From Caulobacter sp. Root655 (lineage in GTDB: Bacteria; Pseudomonadota; Alphaproteobacteria; Caulobacterales; Caulobacteraceae): a stretch of DNA of 64,000 nt. Below the pieces are notes generated by a model that had not been told where the DNA came from, made no database searches, and worked only from the letters and a program-made list of their open reading frames with translations. Both the position numbers and the translations under genes were made by a program. Shown here piece after piece: positions 34,963 to 43,132 of the stretch. Each line of letters begins with the position of its first letter. Position 1 is the first letter of the stretch. The DNA is taken from contig NZ_LMHC01000025.1 of assembly GCF_001427665.1 (NCBI RefSeq), positions 140,035 to 204,034 of the forward strand, given 5' to 3'.

Positions 34963-36210
34963 CTACTCCCGCCGCAACGCCTCGATCGGATCGAGGCGCG
35001 AAGCCTGCCAGGACGGATAGGCGCCGAACACCAGGCCGACGATCACCGAGAAGCCCAGCGAGATCGGCGCGGCCCAGCCGGCGATGGCGATCGGCCAGTC
35101 GCCCAGCTTGGCCATCAGCAGCGCGCCCAGCACGCCGATGATCAGGCCCACCAGGCCGCCGACCACCGACAGGGTCACCGCCTCGAGGGCGAACTGGTAC
35201 AGCACCTCGGAGCGACGGGCTCCGACCGCCATGCGCAGGCCGATCTCGCGGGTCCGCTCGGTGACGGCCACCAGCATGATGTTCATGATCCCCACGCCCC
35301 CGACCACCAGCGACACGGCGGCGACGGCCGCAAGCAGGACGGTGAAGGTCTGGGTCGAGGCCTGCATGGCCTCCAGGATCGAGGCGCTGTTCTGGACCTG
35401 GAAGTCGTCCTCGCCGCCGTTGCGCACCTTGTGGCGCTCGCGCAGCAGGTTGGTGACGTCCTCCTGTACCCGGTCGATGGTGTCGCCCGAGCTGGCCTTG
35501 ACGTAGATGGCCTGGACGTTGTCGCCCTTGACTCGCCGGCCGACGATGCGCGAGCGCACCGCCTGGAGCGGGCCCAGGGTGATGTCGTCCTGGTCCTGGC
35601 CCATGCCGCTCTGGCCGCGCGTCGTCAGGACGCCGATCACCTCGAACGGCACCGTGCCGACCCGCACGCGCCGACCCAGCGGGTCGATATCGGGAAAGAG
35701 ATTGTCGGCCACGGTCTTGCCCAGCACGATGACCTTCTTGCCCTGGCGGGCTTCGCGGTCATCGAACATCCGGCCCTGGGCGATGCTGATGTCGCGGGCC
35801 ACCAGGTAGTCGGGCGTGACGCCCTCGATACGGCTGTTCCAGTTGGTGCCGTCGGCGGCCATCTGGGCCCCGCCGGTGACGCTGGGGGCGACGGCGGCCA
35901 CGTCCTCGACCTGGGCGGCGATCGCGGCGGCGTCGCCGTCGTTCAGGGACTGGCCCGAGCCGGCGGCCTGGGTGATGAAGGCCTGGCCCGGCGCGCGGGC
36001 CGCGCCAGGGCGGACGATCAGGATGTTGGAGCCCAGGCCGCCGATGGCCTTGGTCACCCGCTGCTGGGCGCCCAGGCCGATGGAGGTCATCATGACCACG
36101 GCGGCGACCCCGATCACCACGCCCAGCGAGGTCAGGGCGCTGCGCATGGGATGGGCGGCGATGGCCCCGGCGGCGAAGCCGACCAGGTCGATGCGTCTCA
36201 TCGTGCTCAT
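34963..36210 (-). CDS. MacB-type ABC transporter permease
   Basis: 415 residues: an N-terminal helix (LTSLGVVIGVAAVVMMTSIG), a large periplasmic MacB domain (about 50-270) and three C-terminal helices with the FtsX fold (VAAVSLVVGGVGIMNIMLVA, VTERTREIGLRMAVGARR, LDPIEALRRE). MacB-type proteins do mechanotransmission and push substrates from the periplasm to an outer-membrane channel. The ATPase is a separate gene whose stop overlaps the start of this one. No TolC-like gene is in the window. Confidence 0.88.
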   Translation of the reverse strand: MSTMRRIDLVGFAAGAIAAHPMRSALTSLGVVIGVAAVVMMTSIGLGAQQRVTKAIGGLGSNILIVRPGAARAPGQAFITQAAGSGQSLNDGDAAAIAAQVEDVAAVAPSVTGGAQMAADGTNWNSRIEGVTPDYLVARDISIAQGRMFDDREARQGKKVIVLGKTVADNLFPDIDPLGRRVRVGTVPFEVIGVLTTRGQSGMGQDQDDITLGPLQAVRSRIVGRRVKGDNVQAIYVKASSGDTIDRVQEDVTNLLRERHKVRNGGEDDFQVQNSASILEAMQASTQTFTVLLAAVAAVSLVVGGVGIMNIMLVAVTERTREIGLRMAVGARRSEVLYQFALEAVTLSVVGGLVGLIIGVLGALLMAKLGDWPIAIAGWAAPISLGFSVIVGLVFGAYPSWQASRLDPIEALRRE

Positions 36211-36890
36211 GCCGGCGCCTCGCTCTCGTCATGGACGATATGGCCGTCGCGGAACGACACCCGCCGCCGGGCGGCGCCGGCGACGTCCAGATCGTGGGTG
36301 ACGATCACCAGGGTCAGGCCCTGGGCGTTGAGCTCGCGGAACAGGGCCAGGACCTCCTCGCCGGTGTGGGTGTCCAGGGCGCCGGTCGGCTCGTCGGCCA
36401 GCAGCAGGTCCGGGTTGTTGGCCAGGGCGCGGGCGATGGCCACCCGCTGCTGCTGGCCGCCCGACAGCTGGGTGGGACGGTGGTCCTTGCGCGAACCCAG
36501 GCCGACGCGGTCGAGCAGGCCCGCGGCCCGCGCGCGGCGCTCCTCGGGCGGCACGCCGGCATAGACCATGGGCAGTTCGACGTTCTTCATCGCCGTCAGC
36601 CGGGGCAACAGCTGGAAGGACTGGAACACGAAGCCGATCCGCCGCCGGCGGAAGTCGGCCAACTGGTCGTCGTCGAAGTGGCCGACGTCCTCGCCCTCGA
36701 AGTGGTACGAACCCGCCGTCGGCCGGTCGAGCCCGCCCAGGATGTTCATCAGCGACGACTTGCCCGAGCCGGACGGGCCGATGACGGCCGTGAACTCGCC
36801 GCGGTCGATCGACAGGCTGACGCCGGCCAGGGCCGCCACCTGTTCCTCGCCCATGACATAGACCTTGGTCAGGTCTTTGAACGCGATCAT
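36207..36890 (-). CDS. MacB/LolD-type ABC transporter ATPase
   Basis: 227 residues with Walker A GPSGSGKSS, Q-loop FVFQSFQLLPRL, signature QLSGGQQQRVAIARAL, Walker B DLLLADEPTGALD and H-loop VTHD. This is the split-off nucleotide-binding half of a MacB-like pump. It lies 10 bases after the periplasmic adaptor gene and overlaps the permease by ATGA, so the three genes are one operon. Confidence 0.9.
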   Translation of the reverse strand: MIAFKDLTKVYVMGEEQVAALAGVSLSIDRGEFTAVIGPSGSGKSSLMNILGGLDRPTAGSYHFEGEDVGHFDDDQLADFRRRRIGFVFQSFQLLPRLTAMKNVELPMVYAGVPPEERRARAAGLLDRVGLGSRKDHRPTQLSGGQQQRVAIARALANNPDLLLADEPTGALDTHTGEEVLALFRELNAQGLTLVIVTHDLDVAGAARRRVSFRDGHIVHDESEAPA

Positions 36891-36900
36891 CGCCCCGGCC

Positions 36901-38475
36901 CTACATCCGCACCCGGGGCGGAGCCGCGCCCGGCATGCCGCCGCCCTGCAGCTGCAGCTTGGCGCGCGGGCCGCCGCCGGTGATCACCTGGTCGCCGGGC
37001 TTGAGGTCGCGACTGACGATCTCGGTGTTGGAGCCGTCAGTGGCGCCGACCCGCACGGCAACCGGCTCGGGCTTGTTCTTGCGCAGCACATAGACGACGC
37101 CGGCGCTCATGCCGCCTCGGCGCTGGCCCTGCTGAGCCGCCATGCGGGCGCGGATGGCGACCAGCTTGGTCTTCTGTTCGGGCTTGAGGATCGGCTCCAA
37201 CTGGGCGAAGGCGGCCTCCATGCTGGCGCGCATGGCCTTGCGACGGTCGCCGTCGCCGGCCGACATCGCCTTCTGCCGGGCCTCGGCGAAGATCGCCTCG
37301 GCCTTGGTCTTCTGGCTGGCGTCGAGGTCGAGGTCGGCCAGCAGGCGCCCGGCCATGCCGCCGCCACGCCCCTGACCGCCCTGGCCGCCGCCAGCCCCTT
37401 GACCGGGACCGCCCGGTCCTCCGGGCCCGCCCGGGCCACCGGCGCCGGGGCCGCCGCCTTGTCCGCCCCGCTGGCTTCCCGTCGTGTCCGCCGGTTTCCA
37501 GCGCAGGGCGGCCGAGGGGACCTTCACGACGTCGCGGCGCTGCTCGACCACGATGTCGGCGTTGGCGGTCATGCCCGGCAGCAGCTTGCCGCCCGGGTTC
37601 TCGGCCTCGGCCAGCACGATGTAGGCCACGACGTTGGCCGAGGTCTCCGGCTGCTTGCGCACCTGGGTGACCACGCCTTCGAAGGTATCCTCGGGGAAGG
37701 CGTCGACCGTGAACTTGACGGTCTGGCCTTCCTTGACCTGGCCGATGTCGGCCTCGTCGACAGTGATCTTCACCTCCAGTTTCGACAGGTCCTGGGCGAT
37801 CTTGAACAGTACGGGGGACGACAGGCTGGCGGCCACGGTCTGGCCGGGCTCGATCTGGCGATCGACCACCACGCCGTCGATGGGCGCGATGATGGTGGTG
37901 CGGCCCAGGTCGACCTGGTTGACGGCCATGGCGGCCTGGGACTGGCTGATCGAGGCGCGGGCGCTGTCGATGCCGGCCTGCGACACCTTCCAGGCGGCCA
38001 GGGCGGTGTCCAGCGCCGCCTTGGCGGTGATGCCGCGGTCATACAGGAACTTGGCGCGGTCGTAGTCGGCCTTGGCCTTGGCGGCGTTGGCCTGGGCCTG
38101 TTTCAGGCTGGCGTTGCTGGCCGCGACATTGGCCTGGCTCTGGTTGACGCGCGAGACGTAGGTCTGGGGGTCCAGCGTGGCCATCACCTGGCCCTTGGTC
38201 ACCTCGTCGTTGAAATCGACCAGCACCTGCTTGATCTGGCCGGAGATCTGCGAGCCGACCTCGACGGTGACCAGAGCCTGCAAGGTGCCCGAGGCCGAAA
38301 CCGTCTTGGTCAGGTCGCCGCGCGCGATGGCGGCCGTGCGGTAGGGATCCTTGGGCGCCTTCGGGCGGGTCTGCCAGAACACCAGGCCGGCGATGACCGC
38401 CACGAGCACCATCAGGCCAATGACCATCGGCGCCGAAATGCGAAAACGCCGGGCGGGCAGGGAAGATGGGCTCAT
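36901..38475 (-). CDS. MacA-like periplasmic adaptor with an inserted helical domain
   Basis: 524 residues, against about 370-400 for MacA. A membrane anchor (18-34), a lipoyl/barrel-sandwich part (about 50-105 and 185-225) and a coiled-coil hairpin (105-185) are followed by beta barrel IAQDLSKLEVKITVDEADIG and VPSAALRW. Next comes a Gly/Pro-rich tract at 333-375 (GGPGGPGGPGGPGQG), then about 75 residues of charged helix (376-453, LLADLDLDASQKTKAEAIFA and ILKPEQKTKLVAIRARM). The latter resembles LTxxQ/Spy-like helical repeats. The membrane-proximal domain resumes at VVYVLRKNKPEPVAVRVGAT. It should dock the MacB-like pump to an outer-membrane channel. Confidence 0.85.
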   Translation of the reverse strand: MSPSSLPARRFRISAPMVIGLMVLVAVIAGLVFWQTRPKAPKDPYRTAAIARGDLTKTVSASGTLQALVTVEVGSQISGQIKQVLVDFNDEVTKGQVMATLDPQTYVSRVNQSQANVAASNASLKQAQANAAKAKADYDRAKFLYDRGITAKAALDTALAAWKVSQAGIDSARASISQSQAAMAVNQVDLGRTTIIAPIDGVVVDRQIEPGQTVAASLSSPVLFKIAQDLSKLEVKITVDEADIGQVKEGQTVKFTVDAFPEDTFEGVVTQVRKQPETSANVVAYIVLAEAENPGGKLLPGMTANADIVVEQRRDVVKVPSAALRWKPADTTGSQRGGQGGGPGAGGPGGPGGPGGPGQGAGGGQGGQGRGGGMAGRLLADLDLDASQKTKAEAIFAEARQKAMSAGDGDRRKAMRASMEAAFAQLEPILKPEQKTKLVAIRARMAAQQGQRRGGMSAGVVYVLRKNKPEPVAVRVGATDGSNTEIVSRDLKPGDQVITGGGPRAKLQLQGGGMPGAAPPRVRM

Positions 38476-38546
38476 AGGGGCAGGGGCTCCGGCGCGGAAT
38501 CAGTGAGGTCCGTATGGCGTTAGACGCTGTAGGTTGCAGCTACATT

Positions 38547-39317
38547 TCAACGCCGCCTGGGCGGGCGTCCGTCCGGCGGGGTTTCGCCGCGCCCCTGGGC
38601 CGGGGTTCTGGGCAGGTCGGCCAGGCGCAGGCGTCCGTCACCGGCCTTGTCGAGCAGGGCGAAGCGGGACCGGGCGGCCCTGGCGGCCTCGTCGCGAGTG
38701 ATGCGGCGGTCGAAGTCGGCGTCGGCGCCCATCACGGGCTGGGGTTCGGCCAGCAGGCTGTAGGGGGTGGCTCCCTGCAACATGCCGCCCATCGGGCCGC
38801 CGCCGCGCTTGCCGCCGCCATGACCGCCGCCGGGAGGTCCGCCGCGTCCACCGCCCGGAGGTCCGCCCGCGCCTTGGCCGCCACGAGGACCCTGACCGGC
38901 CTCGCGGAACGCCTCCAGGATCTCCGGCGCGATCTGGCTTTCGTAGTTGGAGACCTCGAACCCGTCGATGACGCCGTTGTGGTCCACGTCGAGCACCGCG
39001 AAGAAGCGCAGGGCGTCGGCGACGAACTCGTCACGGGTCAGGGCGCCGTCGTGGTCGGTGTCGGCGCCGGCGAACCAGGCGGCGACCGGGTAAGGCTGCC
39101 CGGCGTCGGCGCGGAACGGCTCGCCGGCCGGGCTGATGAACACCTGCCGGTGCGGTGCGCGCGGCGACCCGCCTTCGCCGTCGTCGCGAGGCGGGCGCGG
39201 CGCCTTGCCCCAGTCGCCACGCGGACCGTCCTGGGGCGGGCCGGAGGCGCAGGCCGCCAGGCACAGGGCGGCGAACATCAGGATGCAGGTGGCGCGGAGG
39301 CGTGACAGGGTTTGCAT
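38547..39317 (-). CDS. EF-hand lipoprotein with Gly/Pro-rich tract
   Basis: 256 residues from the ATG at 39317; the upstream open frame is not convincing. A lipoprotein signal with lipobox LAAC puts the N-terminus on a membrane. Two good EF-hand loops are seen, DTDHDGALTRDEF and DVDHNGVIDGFEV, and two weaker ones near the C-terminus (ADFDRRITRDEA, DKAGDGRLRLADL). They are separated by GGPPGGGRGGPPGGGHGGG. It probably binds calcium in the periplasm. It lies between the MacA-like gene and the sensor kinase, all on the minus strand. Confidence 0.8.
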   Translation of the reverse strand: MQTLSRLRATCILMFAALCLAACASGPPQDGPRGDWGKAPRPPRDDGEGGSPRAPHRQVFISPAGEPFRADAGQPYPVAAWFAGADTDHDGALTRDEFVADALRFFAVLDVDHNGVIDGFEVSNYESQIAPEILEAFREAGQGPRGGQGAGGPPGGGRGGPPGGGHGGGKRGGGPMGGMLQGATPYSLLAEPQPVMGADADFDRRITRDEAARAARSRFALLDKAGDGRLRLADLPRTPAQGRGETPPDGRPPRRR

Positions 39318-39396
39318 TCCTTCGATCAACCGCGCTGGCGTGTCTGGCGTATGGCGCAGCTTTTGCGCGCCCGCGACAAACCTCGAACGTTGTAAT

Positions 39397-40923
39397 CTAG
39401 AACGGCAGCTCGACCCGGGCCCGCAGGCCGCCCTTGGGGCGGTTGTGCAGGGTGACGTCGCCGCCATGAGCGCGCGCCACCGAGCGGACCACGGCCAGGC
39501 CCAGGCCGATGCCGCCGGTCTCGCGGTTGCGCGACGGCTCGCTGCGGAAGAACGGTTCGAACACCCGGTCCAGCTCGGCGGGGACGATGCCAGGACCGTT
39601 GTCGTCGATCTCGATCACCGCCAATCGGCCTTCGACATGCACGCGGCCCTGCACCGCGCCGCCGTATTTGAGGCCGTTCTCGACCAGGTTGGTGAGCAGG
39701 CGACGCAAGGCGACGGGATCGCCGTCGATGATGATCTTCTCGCCGCGCTCGACCACCGCCTGGCCACCGGTCTCGGCGGCCTCGTCGATGACGCTTTCCA
39801 GCAGCGAGGCCAGTTCCAGCTTGGTGCGCTCGGCCGGTCGGGTGGTGTCGCGGACGAAGGCCATGGTGGCGGCGATCATCGCCTCCATCTGGTCGATGTC
39901 CGAGGCCAGCTTGCCCCGGACGTCGTCAGGCACGGCCTCGATGCGGAAGCGCAGGCGGGTCAGGGGGGTGCGCAGGTCGTGGGCCACCGCGCCGATCATC
40001 GCCGTGCGATCCTCGACATAACGGCGCAGGCGCTCCTGCATCATGTTGAAGGCGTTGGAGGCGGCGATCACCTCGGCCGAGCCGGTCAGGGCCAGGGGCG
40101 CGGCGCGCGGATCGCGGCCCAGGCGCTCGGCGGCGCCGGCGAAGGCGCTGATCGGGCCCGACAGCCGCCGCGCGAACAGCCAGGCCAAGGGCGCGACGCA
40201 AATCACCGAGAGGCCCAGGATCAGCAGGATGCGCTGCTGCCAGCTGTCGAAACGGAGGGCGGGCTTGGGCTCGATGATCGTCCAGCGGCCGTCGTTCTGC
40301 TGCACGGCCAGCTTGAAGTCGCCGAAGATGAAGGGCTCTTCGTGGGGGAAGTCGAAGGCGGGAGGACGGCCCCGGAAACCGTCGGGCCCGTTCACCGGGC
40401 GGCCGCGCTGGTCGCCGATGTTGTCGGGCGGGACCCCGGGGATGTTGGGACCGCCCCGACCTTCCCGGCCTTCCCGGCCTCCTGGCCCGCCCGGGCCTAC
40501 CGGACCGCCGCTCAGTGGGTCGGGAGACAGCAGCCGGGTCGACAGGGTGCGTTTCTGGGTGCGGACGAAGAAGCGGGGCCCGTTCTCGACGTCGATCTCG
40601 ATCCGCGAGGGATCGATGCCGAGTTCGCGAGCGACGGCGGTCTTGAACTCGGCCCGCCGGCGGTTGTCGACCAGGCCCCGGAACGGCTTGGCATGCCGAC
40701 GCACGATCAGCAGGCGGCCGTCCCGCGGCTGGACGCTGGCGCCGGTCTTCAGGGCGCGGGTGATCTCGCTCAGCCGATAGAACTCCGGCGGCGGCGGCGG
40801 CAGGGTGAAGACCACCGCGATGGCGATCAGCTGCGCCGCCACCAGGGTCACGATGACCAGGCCCAGGGCCTGGACGAACAGCGGCGCGCTGCTCGGACCC
40901 TTGACCTTTACGCCGTCCGTCAT
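39397..40923 (-). CDS. EnvZ-like membrane sensor histidine kinase
   Basis: 508 residues. TM1 is at about 17-40. A periplasmic domain of about 190 residues with a Gly/Arg-rich tract (GGPVGPGGPGGREGREGRGG) follows, then TM2 at about 230-250, HAMP (RRLSGPISAFAGAAERLG), HisKA AVAHDLRTPLTRLRFR and an HATPase domain (LLTNLVENGLKYGG, DDNGPGI, GGIGLGLAVVRSVARAHGG). Its start overlaps the stop of the response regulator gene (ATGA). The signal is unknown; EF-hand neighbours suggest calcium or cell-envelope state. Confidence 0.88.
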   Translation of the reverse strand: MTDGVKVKGPSSAPLFVQALGLVIVTLVAAQLIAIAVVFTLPPPPPEFYRLSEITRALKTGASVQPRDGRLLIVRRHAKPFRGLVDNRRRAEFKTAVARELGIDPSRIEIDVENGPRFFVRTQKRTLSTRLLSPDPLSGGPVGPGGPGGREGREGRGGPNIPGVPPDNIGDQRGRPVNGPDGFRGRPPAFDFPHEEPFIFGDFKLAVQQNDGRWTIIEPKPALRFDSWQQRILLILGLSVICVAPLAWLFARRLSGPISAFAGAAERLGRDPRAAPLALTGSAEVIAASNAFNMMQERLRRYVEDRTAMIGAVAHDLRTPLTRLRFRIEAVPDDVRGKLASDIDQMEAMIAATMAFVRDTTRPAERTKLELASLLESVIDEAAETGGQAVVERGEKIIIDGDPVALRRLLTNLVENGLKYGGAVQGRVHVEGRLAVIEIDDNGPGIVPAELDRVFEPFFRSEPSRNRETGGIGLGLAVVRSVARAHGGDVTLHNRPKGGLRARVELPF

Positions 40924-41747
40924 GGCGTGCGGGTGACCTTGGACGTGAACATGTAGCCTTCGCTGCGGATGGTGCGGATCAGTTCGCCGCCGCCGCCGTC
41001 GTCCAGCTTGCGGCGCAGGCGGCTGATCTGGACGTCGATGGCCCGGTCATAGGCGTCGCTCTCGCGGCCCCGGGCCAGGTCCAGCAGCTGGTCGCGGGTC
41101 AGCACCCGCTGGGGGCGCTCGACAAAGGCGCGCAGCAGCGAGAACTCGCCGCTCGACAGGTTGACCACCACCGATTGCGGCGAGCGCAGTTCGCGACGCA
41201 CCAGGTCCAGCCGCCAGCCGGCGAACTCGCAGGCCGCGCCCATGCCGTCGTCGATGGCGCGGGGCTCCTGGCGACGGCGCAGCACGGCGCGGACCCGGGC
41301 CAGCAGTTCACGCGGGTTGCAGGGCTTGGGCAGGTAGTCGTCCGCGCCGAGCTCCAGGCCGACGATGCGGTCGGTCTCCTCGCCCATGGCCGACAGCATG
41401 ATGATGGCCGGGCCGTCCTGGGCCGACAGCCGTCGGCAGATGGCCAGGCCGTCCTCGCCGGGCAGCATGACGTCGAGCACGACCAGGTCGACCGGACCGC
41501 GGGCCAGGGCCTGCTCCATGGTCCGCGAGTCCGAGGCGGTGTCGATGGCGTAGCCGTGGCGACCGAGGAAGTCGGCCACGACATCGCGGATGCCAGGGTC
41601 GTCGTCGACGATCAGGATGCGGGCGCCGCGCGCCGGGTCGGAGGCGGGCTGTGTCGAGGCGGCCTGGGTCGAGGCGGCCTGGGTCGAGGCGGTTTGTGTC
41701 GAGGCGGTCGCGGCCGACGAGGTCGCGGGATCTTGCGAACTTTCCAT
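40920..41747 (-). CDS. OmpR-family response regulator with repeat-encoded N-terminus
   Basis: 275 residues. The first 40 are a low-complexity Ser/Thr/Ala/Gln tail coded by 15-base tandem repeats. Then come a receiver domain (ILIVDDDPGIRDVVADFLGR, phospho-acceptor in LVVLDVMLPGEDGL, KPCNPRELLARVRAVL) and a winged-helix DNA-binding domain (NLSSGEFSLLRAFVERPQRV, DRAIDVQISRLRRKL, IRTIRSEGYMF). It is divergent from the EF-hand gene at 41852, which it may regulate. Confidence 0.9.
   Translation of the reverse strand: MESSQDPATSSAATASTQTASTQAASTQAASTQPASDPARGARILIVDDDPGIRDVVADFLGRHGYAIDTASDSRTMEQALARGPVDLVVLDVMLPGEDGLAICRRLSAQDGPAIIMLSAMGEETDRIVGLELGADDYLPKPCNPRELLARVRAVLRRRQEPRAIDDGMGAACEFAGWRLDLVRRELRSPQSVVVNLSSGEFSLLRAFVERPQRVLTRDQLLDLARGRESDAYDRAIDVQISRLRRKLDDGGGGELIRTIRSEGYMFTSKVTRTP
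41641..41709 (-). repeat. 15-base tandem repeat, about 4.6 copies, inside the response regulator
   Basis: Units begin GAGGCGG on the plus strand at 41641, 41656, 41671, 41686 and 41701. Two middle copies are identical. Each unit codes five residues (TQAAS type), so copy-number change alters only the length of the N-terminal tail and never the frame. Confidence 0.85.
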
Positions 41748-41851
41748 GACTTGCTCTTTTCACGCCCCCGTCACCAGCAGATTTCACGGCTGAAACAGGG
41801 GCGCAACCCGTCCATGCAAGCTATCGACGCAATTGTTGTCTGGAGACGCGC

Positions 41852-42322
41852 ATGTCCCGCATTCTGCCGACGGCCTTGGCCGCCCTGTCCCTCACCGCCG
41901 TCGCCGGCTTCGCCCATGCCCAGATGGGGCCGGGTGGCCCTGGCGGCATGCGGCCCAACCTCGACGCCAACAGCGACGGCGTGGTCAGCGCCTCGGAATT
42001 CGACAAGGCCGCCAAGCTCCGCTTCCAGAGGATGGATCAGAACCATGACGGCGTGATCGACACCGGCGAACTGGCCGCCCTCAAGAAGCGCATGGAAGAG
42101 CGCCGCGCCGAACGTCCCGACGCTCCGAAGGGGCCGGGCAAGCGTCCCGACATGCTGGCCGAGATGGACGCCAACAAGGACGGCCAGATCACTCAGGCCG
42201 AAGCCCTGGCCGTCAGCAAGGCCCGCTTCGCCAAGCTCGACAAGAACAAAGACGGCATGCTCGACGCGGCGGAGCAGAAGGCCATGTGGCAGGGCCGTCC
42301 GGGCGGGCCGAAGCCGAAGTAG
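41852..42322 (+). CDS. Secreted four-EF-hand protein
   Basis: 156 residues. GGAGACGC precedes the ATG. A signal peptide ends at GFAHA, then QMGPGGPGGMRPN and four canonical EF-hand loops: LDANSDGVVSASEF, MDQNHDGVIDTGEL, MDANKDGQITQAEA and LDKNKDGMLDAAEQ. The tail is GRPGGPKPK. A periplasmic calcium-binding protein is likely. It is divergent from the response regulator (104-base gap) and convergent with the metallo-hydrolase gene (7-base gap). Confidence 0.85.
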   Translation: MSRILPTALAALSLTAVAGFAHAQMGPGGPGGMRPNLDANSDGVVSASEFDKAAKLRFQRMDQNHDGVIDTGELAALKKRMEERRAERPDAPKGPGKRPDMLAEMDANKDGQITQAEALAVSKARFAKLDKNKDGMLDAAEQKAMWQGRPGGPKPK

Positions 42323-42329
42323 GCGACGC

Positions 42330-43046
42330 CTAGCCCGGCGACCGGTTGACTGGCGCGGCGTAGTCCTTGCCCGCGATGTTCATGGCCTCGATCGCCAGGT
42401 CGCCGACGAAGGGGTTGCCGCGCCGCTCGGCCCCGAAGGTCGACATCGGGCCGTGGCCGGGCACGAACTGCACGTCGTCGCCCAGCGGCCACAGCTTGCC
42501 GGTGATGGCGTCCAGCAGGTCCTGGTGGTTGCCGCGCGGGAAGTCGGTGCGGCCGATCGAGCCCTTGAACAGCACGTCCCCGACCTGGGCGAAGCGCGCC
42601 TGGCGGTGGAAGAAGACCACGTGGCCCGGCGTGTGGCCCGGGCAATGCAGCACCTCGAACTGGGTCTCGCCCAGGGTGACCACGTCGCCGTCGTCCAGCC
42701 AGCGGTCGGTGACGAAGATCCGCGCCTCGGGAATGCCGTAGCGCTCGCCGGTCGACTGGATCTGGTCGATCCAGAACTGGTCGTCCTTGTGCGGACCCTC
42801 GATCGGAACGCCGGTCAGGCGCTTGAGCTCGGCCGCGCCGCCGGCGTGGTCCATGTGGCCGTGGGTGATCCAGATCTTCTCCAGGGTCAGCCCCTGGTCG
42901 GCCAGGGCCGTCATCAGGCGCGGGACCTCGCCGCCCGGGTCGATCACGGCGGCCTTCATCGTCTTGGCGCACCAGACGATCGTGCAGTTCTGCTGCAGCG
43001 GCGTGACCGGCGCGATGACGGCGCGGATCGGCATTTCGGCGGACAT
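42330..43046 (-). CDS. Metallo-beta-lactamase fold hydrolase, YcbL/glyoxalase II-like
   Basis: 238 residues with metal ligands THGHMDH (about residues 61-67), the CPGHTPGH histidine and GDVLFKGSIGRTDFPRG with the bridging aspartate, then PGHGPMSTFGAER. The pattern PLQQNCTIVW ... GRTDFPRG is that of YcbL-type type II glyoxalases, thioester hydrolases acting on S-lactoylglutathione or related thioesters in the cytoplasm. It is monocistronic. Confidence 0.85.
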   Translation of the reverse strand: MSAEMPIRAVIAPVTPLQQNCTIVWCAKTMKAAVIDPGGEVPRLMTALADQGLTLEKIWITHGHMDHAGGAAELKRLTGVPIEGPHKDDQFWIDQIQSTGERYGIPEARIFVTDRWLDDGDVVTLGETQFEVLHCPGHTPGHVVFFHRQARFAQVGDVLFKGSIGRTDFPRGNHQDLLDAITGKLWPLGDDVQFVPGHGPMSTFGAERRGNPFVGDLAIEAMNIAGKDYAAPVNRSPG

Positions 43047-43053
43047 GCCTGGA

Positions 43054-43101
43054 GCTCCAAAACGAGAAACGGGCGGAGATCCGAAGACCTCCGCCCGCTC
43101 G
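43054..43101 (-). terminator. Rho-independent terminator of the amino acid permease gene
   Basis: Read on the minus strand, CGGGCGGAG and CTCCGCCCG form a 9-base-pair stem (43070-43097) with a loop containing TCTTCGG, followed by TTTCTCGTTTT. It lies 36 bases after the permease stop and before the metallo-hydrolase start. This is the clearest intrinsic terminator in the window. Confidence 0.8.
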
Positions 43102-43132
43102 AACTAAGCGTTATCGGCTCAGGATCAAGAGT

